From NCBI GenBank assembly GCA_013694495.1, contig JACDCH010000199.1, positions 1 to 40,068 of the forward strand: a stretch of 40,068 nt of DNA. The letters are read 5' to 3'. The notes beneath the pieces are model-generated. The model did not search any database, was not told the origin of the DNA, and was given only the letters and a program-made list of their open reading frames with translations. The position numbers were made by a program, and so were the translations under genes. The stretch is from Acidimicrobiia bacterium (GTDB lineage Bacteria > Actinomycetota > Acidimicrobiia > Acidimicrobiales > JACDCH01). Shown in pieces: positions 1-6,263 of the stretch (position 1 is the first letter of the stretch; each line of letters starts with the position of its first letter).

Positions 1-446
1 GGGCACTGGCCTTCCGCTTCTTCAACGTGTTCGGCCCGCTCCAACCGGCCGGCCATGCGTATGCAGCCGTCGTCCCCGCCTTCGTCGACGCTGCCCTGGC
101 CGGGCGCAGTGTCGAGGTGCACGGCGACGGCGGGCAGACGCGCGACTTCACCTATGTCGACACCGTCTGCACCATCCTCACCCGGGCGGTCACCGAACAG
201 GTGGGCTCCGACAAGCCGGTGAACCTCGCGTTCGGGGGTCGCTACGACCTCCTCGGCGTGCTGGCCCTCCTGGAGGAGATCCTGGGGCGCCCCGTCGAGC
301 GCCACCACGTGGCGACGCGGGCCGGCGACGTGCGTGACTCCCAAGCCGATCGCACCCGTCTCGAGGCGCTCTTTCCCGGTGTGGTACCGGTGTCTCTGGA
401 CGACGGGCTGCGCCGCACGGTCGAGTGGTTCCGCACCGCCGGCTGA
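1..446 (+). CDS. NAD-dependent epimerase/dehydratase (nucleotide-sugar epimerase), C-terminal part, 5' truncated by window
   Basis: Frame is open from window start (ALAFRFFNVFGPLQPAGHAYAAVVPAFVDAAL...GDGGQTRDFTYVDTV); RxFNVxGP and GDGxQxRDFxYVDD motifs typical of extended SDR epimerases; stop at 446. Confidence 0.85.
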   Translation, partial: ALAFRFFNVFGPLQPAGHAYAAVVPAFVDAALAGRSVEVHGDGGQTRDFTYVDTVCTILTRAVTEQVGSDKPVNLAFGGRYDLLGVLALLEEILGRPVERHHVATRAGDVRDSQADRTRLEALFPGVVPVSLDDGLRRTVEWFRTAG

Positions 447-487
447 GGGTGCCGCGGGCCCGGTTGCTACGCTCGTCCTCTCCACTC

Positions 488-571
488 GGGCGAGTGGCGG
501 AATAGGCAGACGCGCTGGCTTCAGGTGCCAGTGTCCGAAAGGACGTGGGGGTTCAAGTCCCCCCTCGCCCA
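488..571 (+). tRNA. tRNA-Leu (anticodon CAG)
   Basis: Acceptor stem GGGCGAG (488-494) pairs CTCGCCC (564-570); anticodon arm CTGGC-TTCAGGT-GCCAG; long variable arm GTCC-GAAA-GGAC; T arm GGGGGTTCAAGTCCCCC. Confidence 0.95.
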
Positions 572-572
572 C
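551..572 (+). repeat. attL core of integrated element A (tRNA-Leu 3' end)
   Basis: GTTCAAGTCCCCCCTCGCCCAC, identical 22-mer at 23463-23484. Confidence 0.85.
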
Positions 573-617
573 AGCAAAAGCCCAGGTCAGGGCGTAGTCG
601 GAGGGTCGAAAACCCCC

Positions 618-640
618 GATCTCTACCGGATCTCTACCGA
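618..640 (+). repeat. Left-end copy of GATCTCTACCGGATCTCTACCG (candidate integrase arm/Xis site)
   Basis: GATCTCTACCGGATCTCTACCG shared with 23323-23345, same orientation; each is itself two TCTCTACCG units. Confidence 0.6.
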
Positions 641-665
641 ACATTCGGTGTGAGGGAGGACGAAC

Positions 666-926
666 GTGCCAGCGAGCAAGGTCACCGACCTCCGCCAGCG
701 ACGCATCGAGCGCCTCGCTGATGAGTTGGAGCCGTACCTCCGGCGCGGCCACGTCATCGTTGAGATCGACCGTGTTCCTTCTGCTGAAGAGTGGCGCGCC
801 GCTGCCCGTCTGGCCACCAGACGCAACGGCTGGCAGGTCCGCACCGGGATGAGCCGGGGACGCGGGAGAGCGTATGCGGCGCGCGTCGACCCAGAGTTCG
901 AGCGGTCCTGGAACGGCTCGCCCTGA
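666..926 (+). CDS. hypothetical protein (86 aa)
   Basis: GTG-start ORF MPASKVTDLRQRRIERLADELEPYLRRGHVIVEIDRV...; first gene after attL. Confidence 0.5.
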   Translation: MPASKVTDLRQRRIERLADELEPYLRRGHVIVEIDRVPSAEEWRAAARLATRRNGWQVRTGMSRGRGRAYAARVDPEFERSWNGSP

Positions 927-970
927 TCGATGCCGAGCGACGGAGCCGCACAAGAGCCGCCCGTTGCCCG

Positions 971-1423
971 TCAGACCAGTGGTGGCGGAGTGGGTGCGAT
1001 CAGGATCTGGGCCGTCTCGGCGATGCGCTTGCTCTGCCCCTTGCTCTTCTTCGCTCCCTGCAACGTGAAGACCATGGCGTGCTCGGGGCTGCCGTCCTTC
1101 GGGGACTTCACGATCCCCTGACCCTGGGCTCGGACATCAGCGGCGGTGACCATGGCGATGCCGTGGTCGGTGGACCATCGCAACTCGCTTGGCGTTCGTC
1201 CTGACTTCGCCACCTCCGAGTGGAGGAAGACCGACACCGCCACGGCGGGAACCCCAAGATCGGGGAGTTTGCTCTCGTTCTGGTCCTGGAAGGCGTTCGT
1301 CTGGACCCGCACTGGAGTGGTGCCGTCCCAGACGACGTGGCCCGTGGAGATCACCCGGTAGAGGACCTCGTCTCCGCTGATCGAGGCGTCGTCGGAGTAG
1401 ACGCTGCCGGGCTCGGGGGCCAC
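971..1423 (-). CDS. hypothetical protein (150 aa)
   Basis: ORF with plausible composition, in the same orientation as the following genes at 1437-2767. Confidence 0.5.
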   Translation of the reverse strand: MAPEPGSVYSDDASISGDEVLYRVISTGHVVWDGTTPVRVQTNAFQDQNESKLPDLGVPAVAVSVFLHSEVAKSGRTPSELRWSTDHGIAMVTAADVRAQGQGIVKSPKDGSPEHAMVFTLQGAKKSKGQSKRIAETAQILIAPTPPPLV

Positions 1424-1436
1424 GCTGGGGTCAGGC

Positions 1437-1904
1437 TCAGCCCTGGTCGAGCAGCAGAGCGAGGGCGTCGAGGACGGGCTGCTTGACCGTTGTCAGCGGG
1501 CCCTCGACCTCCTCCCCGGTGGGCCAGCAGACCAGAGCCTCCACTACGCCACTGTTGGCGATGTCCAGCATGAGATCGACGACCTGGCTCTCCCATTCCA
1601 GAAGCACGCCGCCCTCGACCGATGCGCTGATCGACGGGATAGCGCTCGTGGGGAGGTCTGCGACGAACCGCTGGGCGATGCGGATTGAGGCGAGGCTGGG
1701 AGCAATCGCTCCGCGCCCGTCCCAGTTTTCCTCCAGAGCACCATGGGCTGCGAGCACGTGACCCACAGACAGCCCGAGCGGAGCTGCCGGTCGTGGCGCC
1801 GGCCGAGGCCGCGCGGGAGCCGTCATGACATCACGATCCGAAAGCAGGTCCCCGGTGCTGGACATCCCTCGGCCTGGCCACGGCAGGATCTCGGCCTCGC
1901 TCAT
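1437..1904 (-). CDS. hypothetical protein (about 155 aa)
   Basis: In-frame ATG at 1904 (MSEAEILPWPGRG...ALEENWDGRGAIAPSLASIRIAQRFV...); directly downstream of the TIGR04255-like gene. Confidence 0.6.
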   Translation of the reverse strand: MSEAEILPWPGRGMSSTGDLLSDRDVMTAPARPRPAPRPAAPLGLSVGHVLAAHGALEENWDGRGAIAPSLASIRIAQRFVADLPTSAIPSISASVEGGVLLEWESQVVDLMLDIANSGVVEALVCWPTGEEVEGPLTTVKQPVLDALALLLDQG

Positions 1905-1933
1905 CGTTGAGCCAGGGCGACCTTCGAGCAACG

Positions 1934-2767
1934 TCACGGTTCCATCCCCTCCTTGATGTCGTCTCGTTCCCAGGCGGAGTGCATCGCCGGGGTGGTCAGG
2001 TCGGCGAACCCTCGCACGATCCATTCGTGCGCTAGCTCGGCGAACCTCTGGATGCCGCCTCGTCCCTCCCCGATCGGCCGTCCTCGTGCGGTGAGGTTCA
2101 TGAGGAACACCGGCTCGGCGGCAGAGCGGCGGAACCCAGGCACGACCTTGACGTGGAGGCGACCAACGGGCTCACCTTCGTGGGTCATCACGAACTGACC
2201 GTCGGTCCGCTGTTGCTCCGGCGAACCGAGGAAGGGTCCGTCGGTGGGCCGAAGGTACGTGAAGACCTCTGTTGCCTCACTGTGGTTCGTCCACACTCCG
2301 CTTGGCTCGATGTGGTTGATGTAGGTGACCTCGACCTGGTCGTGGACGAGCCCCTTGTCTGGGGCGACGGCTGCTTCGACCCGGTCGATCCAACCGGCAA
2401 ACGCCTCCCACCGGCTTTCCCATCGGCCGTACTCCGCATCAGGTGCGACTTTGCGCCAGTTCGCTGCGAGCCAGTCCGGCTGGAGTTGGAGCAGCTCATC
2501 GCCGGTCTCGTTCAGGAACCAGTACCTGGTTGGCGGTGGGCCAGTGAGGAGTTCCAGCGAGACCTGGTCCACCACTGCTCCGGGACCGAACCTCTCGGTC
2601 GGAGCGTCGTAGCCCGGCTGCTCCTGAACCGTCCGGAACCCGAGATCCCTCAACTCGTTGCCCAACTGCCCGACCGACACCACCGAGTAGTCCGCCACCT
2701 GCTGGAACCGAGAGCCGATGACGACCTCAGTTACCGGCGGTGCCTTGAAGCTCGGAAGTGTGCTCAT
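1934..2767 (-). CDS. TIGR04255 family-like protein
   Basis: MSTLPSFKAPPVTEVVIGSRFQQV... N-terminus and ...GRPIGEG...IQRFAELAHEWIVRGFADLTTPAMHSAWERD C-terminus resemble TIGR04255 family. Confidence 0.65.
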   Translation of the reverse strand: MSTLPSFKAPPVTEVVIGSRFQQVADYSVVSVGQLGNELRDLGFRTVQEQPGYDAPTERFGPGAVVDQVSLELLTGPPPTRYWFLNETGDELLQLQPDWLAANWRKVAPDAEYGRWESRWEAFAGWIDRVEAAVAPDKGLVHDQVEVTYINHIEPSGVWTNHSEATEVFTYLRPTDGPFLGSPEQQRTDGQFVMTHEGEPVGRLHVKVVPGFRRSAAEPVFLMNLTARGRPIGEGRGGIQRFAELAHEWIVRGFADLTTPAMHSAWERDDIKEGMEP

Positions 2768-2849
2768 GGTGGTCAGCTCACGGTAGGGCCACTGGTGGCG
2801 TGTTGTACGTCGCAGTACGCTGCTCATGGTTCACGCTTCGTGATCCACG

Positions 2850-3164
2850 ATGCACGAACCAAGATCAGACTACTGGTGGCCCCTGGTGAAAACCGCGACC
2901 GATACCCAGGCGTTGTCCAAGCTCCTGTTCAATGCCCAACACCGGATGACCGTGGCGGCAGTGTTCGCCGGGACCAACGAGGTCCTAGGCCACGAGGAAG
3001 TCGCTAGCCGAGCGAGCGTCAGCCGCTCGGTGGCCCACAAGGAATTGGGGGTGCTGGTGCGCATCGGCGCCCTCGATCGCTTAGCGGCCCTCCGGCAGGT
3101 GAGCTACCAGCGTGCGGCGTCGCCCTTCTGGGCGTTCCTGGAGGACCTGGCCAAGCGAACGTAG
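2850..3164 (+). CDS. small winged-helix-like DNA-binding protein
   Basis: LSKLLFNAQHRMTVAAVFAGTNEVLGHEEVASRASVSRSVAHKELGVLVRIGALDRL: wHTH-like pattern; divergent from the 1437-2767 gene pair. Confidence 0.6.
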   Translation: MHEPRSDYWWPLVKTATDTQALSKLLFNAQHRMTVAAVFAGTNEVLGHEEVASRASVSRSVAHKELGVLVRIGALDRLAALRQVSYQRAASPFWAFLEDLAKRT

Positions 3165-3201
3165 GAGCGCTTGCTCACCGGCCATCGGGCCGTGTCGCCC
3201 G

Positions 3202-3251
3202 CCAGCTAGATCGGACCACCTGAGCGCCAGCTCGATGGGACCACCCGGAGG
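3202..3251. repeat. two tandem about 25-bp degenerate repeats (CCAGCTmGATsGGACCACC)
   Basis: CCAGCTAGATCGGACCACCTGAGCG followed directly by CCAGCTCGATGGGACCACCCGGAGG. Confidence 0.5.
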
Positions 3252-3354
3252 GTGCGCTGCGGCTGGTGCCGTGGACGCACTGCTTCACCGTCGTAGGGGT
3301 GACGCCGTGTGGGTTCGAGGAATGCCTGACCCAGCAGAGTTCCGCCAAACTCGC

Positions 3355-4746
3355 TCAAACTCCGTCCCGCTGGTCCACGGCCTCGTCCGCAGCGGGCGTA
3401 GTCCCGAGGATCAGGTTGGCGATTTGGTTCGCGGCCTCGTCGTGGAGCATGGGCGACACATGGCTGTAGATGTCGAGGGTGATGCCGATGGTCGAGTGGC
3501 CGAGGCGCTCCTGGACGACCTTGGGGTGGATGCCCTGCTCGAGTGCGAGCGTCGCCCAGGTGTGACGGAGGCCCTTGAGCGTCAGCCTCGGCGAGTCGAG
3601 CGTTCGCTGCCGCCGGAGAAAGGTCGTGCTCACAGTCTCGGGGCGGAGCGCTGATCCGTCAGGGCGGTGGAAGACGAGGCCTTCGCCGGAGTGATCCGGA
3701 CCGACGAGCAGGCGCTCCTCGAGCATCCGCCGGCGGTGGTCGCGGAGCACGGCGACCGTCGCCGGGTCGAGCGAGATCGGGCGGCGGCCACGAGCAGTCT
3801 TTGGTTCGCTCACGGCGATCTTGCCGTTGATCGACAACATCGTCTGCACGACTCGGAGCCGGCCGGCGTCGAGGTCGACGTCCTGCCAGCGAAGTCCGAG
3901 CGCTTCGCCTCGGCGCATGCCGCTGGTGGCGAGCAGGACCCATAGCGCGTGGTTCCGGTCGCCCGACGACGCGGTGAACCCGAGGAACTCCTGCAGCTGG
4001 CCGGGGGTCCAGGTCCTCACGTCGTCGGCATCGACCGCGACTCGCGGCGGGTCGGCCTGGTCGACGGGGTTCTTGGCCAGGCGCTCCCACCTCACCGCGG
4101 CGCCGAAGGCCTTGTGGAGCACGACGTGGACGGCCTTGACCGTGCTCGGGTCGAGGGAGAAGGAGTTGTCGGTCTTGATCGGGTCGGCCCGGTAGGCGGC
4201 CTGTCGCCGAAGTAGGGAGGCGACCGTGTCCTTGGTGATGTGGCTCGCCTCCTCGAACTCGACCCGGAGTCGATCGGCGGTGGCCTGCAACGACATGCCC
4301 CCCAAACGCAACTCGCCGGCCCGTGCGACGACGTCGGGGGAGTAGCCTTTGCCTGTCCGCGACGGCTTCCGCCGACCACCCTCGAGGAGCTGCGTGTAGA
4401 GCGCGTTGAGGGTGCCGGCGTCGATTCGTGTGAGCCGCATCCCGCCGATATAGGGAACCACGTGGTTGCGGACCTTGGACCGGTACCCGTTCCAGGTCGT
4501 GGCCTTCAGCGTCGACCGGATCGTGACCAGCCACTCGTCGAGGAACTCGGCCACCGTCTCCTGTGTCGGTTCGACGTACACGCCCCGGTCGAACTTCGAG
4601 AGCAGGTCGATTCGAGCGCGTTCGGCCTCCCGTCTGGTCCGGTACCCGGAGTGCCACTTCGTTCGCCGCTTGCCAGTCCCCGGATCGGGGTCAAGCTCGA
4701 TCTTGACGTAGTACACGCTGTCCCGGCGGATCACAGATCCCCGCAT
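3355..4746 (-). CDS. int: tyrosine-type site-specific integrase
   Basis: SAM-like core-binding domain (TVAEFLDEWLVTIRSTLKATTWNGYRSKVRNHVVPYIG) and catalytic domain with TSGMRRGEALGLRW, GLRHTWATLALEQG, LGHSTIGITLDIYSHV motifs; start overlaps upstream stop (ATGA). Confidence 0.93.
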   Translation of the reverse strand: MRGSVIRRDSVYYVKIELDPDPGTGKRRTKWHSGYRTRREAERARIDLLSKFDRGVYVEPTQETVAEFLDEWLVTIRSTLKATTWNGYRSKVRNHVVPYIGGMRLTRIDAGTLNALYTQLLEGGRRKPSRTGKGYSPDVVARAGELRLGGMSLQATADRLRVEFEEASHITKDTVASLLRRQAAYRADPIKTDNSFSLDPSTVKAVHVVLHKAFGAAVRWERLAKNPVDQADPPRVAVDADDVRTWTPGQLQEFLGFTASSGDRNHALWVLLATSGMRRGEALGLRWQDVDLDAGRLRVVQTMLSINGKIAVSEPKTARGRRPISLDPATVAVLRDHRRRMLEERLLVGPDHSGEGLVFHRPDGSALRPETVSTTFLRRQRTLDSPRLTLKGLRHTWATLALEQGIHPKVVQERLGHSTIGITLDIYSHVSPMLHDEAANQIANLILGTTPAADEAVDQRDGV

Positions 4747-5444
4747 CAGTCCTCCTCGTCGCCGACCATGCCAGCGTTGGGGTCGTCGCCTTCCTCGAAG
4801 GAGTGCGACAAGAAATAGCCCTTGGGGCCAAGTTCGCGGATCTTGGTGCCGATCTCGACGAGGAACTCGGCGACCTCGTCGAGGCGATCGGACCGGTCGA
4901 CGGCGAGAGCGCTGAGACGCCTGCGCCGCCAGGTCCGGAAGTGCTGATGCCAATTGTGCGGGTGTTCGCCGTCCACAAACAGCGCGGCCTGCAGATCGGT
5001 GACCTCATCCGGGCTTGTCAGCTTGAGCTCCTGGAGCCGGTCGTCGAGATCTGCGAGCTGCCAGTCCTGCCCGAGTAGCGACACGTACACGTCGCTCGTC
5101 GGGCGGCGGGTGTCGGCCAGCTCGCCCTCGAAGTCGGGCGGGGGGAGGAAGAAGTAGGCGATCGGCACTCCGAACACGTGGGAGAGCAGGTACAGCTCGT
5201 GGGCGTCGAAGCGTCGGCGCCGGTCGCCGTCGAAGCCTCGTTCCATGGCCGAGATCGAGGCCTGGGGCAACAGGTTGCCGGTGAGTTCTGCGAGGCGTTC
5301 GGCGACCTGGGTCTGGGTCATCCCCCGCCGCTCGCGGATCGCCTTCACGTTGAACGAGACGATCGCGTTGACGTCGAGGCGGCCATCGTCGCCGTCGTCG
5401 GGTGTGTCCGTGGTTGCTCGTCGGGGGCTGCGGGGCACCACCAT
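4746..5444 (-). CDS. XRE-family transcriptional regulator
   Basis: NVKAIRERRGMTQTQVAERLAELTGNLLPQASISAMERG...FDAHELYLLSHVFGVPIAYFF: Cro/CI-type HTH. Confidence 0.85.
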   Translation of the reverse strand: MVVPRSPRRATTDTPDDGDDGRLDVNAIVSFNVKAIRERRGMTQTQVAERLAELTGNLLPQASISAMERGFDGDRRRRFDAHELYLLSHVFGVPIAYFFLPPPDFEGELADTRRPTSDVYVSLLGQDWQLADLDDRLQELKLTSPDEVTDLQAALFVDGEHPHNWHQHFRTWRRRRLSALAVDRSDRLDEVAEFLVEIGTKIRELGPKGYFLSHSFEEGDDPNAGMVGDEED

Positions 5445-5480
5445 CTCCAAATCTTCTCGGATGTTCTTGACAACGCTAGC

Positions 5481-5510
5481 ACATTGCGCGAGAACTGTAT
5501 ACCGCAATGT
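5481..5510. promoter_or_regulatory. inverted repeat ACATTGCG-N14-CGCAATGT in divergent promoter region (candidate operator)
   Basis: Perfect 8-bp arms between the divergent XRE regulator (start 5444) and xis-like gene (start 5535). Confidence 0.55.
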
Positions 5511-5534
5511 TGTATAGCGAGGAGCAGTGTGCCA

Positions 5535-5750
5535 ATGTTCGATGATCTCCCCTACCTCCTGACGGTCGAGCAGGCCGCCCAGGTCCTCCAGATCGGCCGG
5601 TCGAAGGCCTACGAGCTCACCGTCGAGTACGAGCGCAGCGGTGGGCGCTCCGGTCTGCCGTTCATCTGGGTCGGCAACCAGAAGCGCATCCCCCGCGTCG
5701 AACTCGTCGCGTACGTCGAGCGCCAGCTCCTCCGCCCGCCCGCCGCCTGA
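5535..5750 (+). CDS. excisionase-like helix-turn-helix protein
   Basis: MFDDLPYLLTVEQAAQVLQIGRSKAYELTVEYERSGGRSGLPFIWVGNQKRIPRVELVAYVERQL: MerR/Xis-type HTH_17 pattern. Confidence 0.8.
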   Translation: MFDDLPYLLTVEQAAQVLQIGRSKAYELTVEYERSGGRSGLPFIWVGNQKRIPRVELVAYVERQLLRPPAA

Positions 5751-6163
5751 TGGCAGCGCCGTCGGCGGGGTCGACGCCAGTCCTGATCGGACCGGCAGCG
5801 GCCCCACTTCGTCGCGCGCTCTCCGCCTCCGCGTGGGTCGCGCTCGAGTGTCTTGTCGCCCGTTCCCACCCGCGTCCGAGCGGCCGGGTGGTCGAGATCG
5901 GCGTTCGCAACCTCGCCGCCGAACTCGGCGGCTCCAAGAACACCGCCCAACGCGCCGTGGTCGCGCTGACCGAAGCCCGGTTGCTTACCGCCGACCACGC
6001 CCGAGCCGACGACGGCACCTTCCGGACCACCCGCTACCTCCTCCACCTCCCCACCGATGTCCTCGACTCCGTCCCGCCCCGACGACCAACCAGGCGAACG
6101 GGCCCGACCAACTCGAGCGACATCACCGCCGAGCCCACGCAGCTCTCACTGCTCGGCACCTGA
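5750..6163 (+). CDS. winged-helix DNA-binding protein (replication/mobilization accessory?)
   Basis: SASAWVALECLVARSHPRPSGRVVEIGVRNLAAELGGSKNTAQRAVVALTEARLLTADHAR: wHTH pattern; start coincides with the upstream stop region. Confidence 0.65.
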   Translation: MAAPSAGSTPVLIGPAAAPLRRALSASAWVALECLVARSHPRPSGRVVEIGVRNLAAELGGSKNTAQRAVVALTEARLLTADHARADDGTFRTTRYLLHLPTDVLDSVPPRRPTRRTGPTNSSDITAEPTQLSLLGT

Positions 6164-6263
6164 CCACCCACCCGATCAACCCTCCCCACCGAGGAACCCC
6201 GATGACCCACCGAACCCATCAACACGACAGACAGGTGCCCGCCGGCGGCGAGGGAGCGAACCC

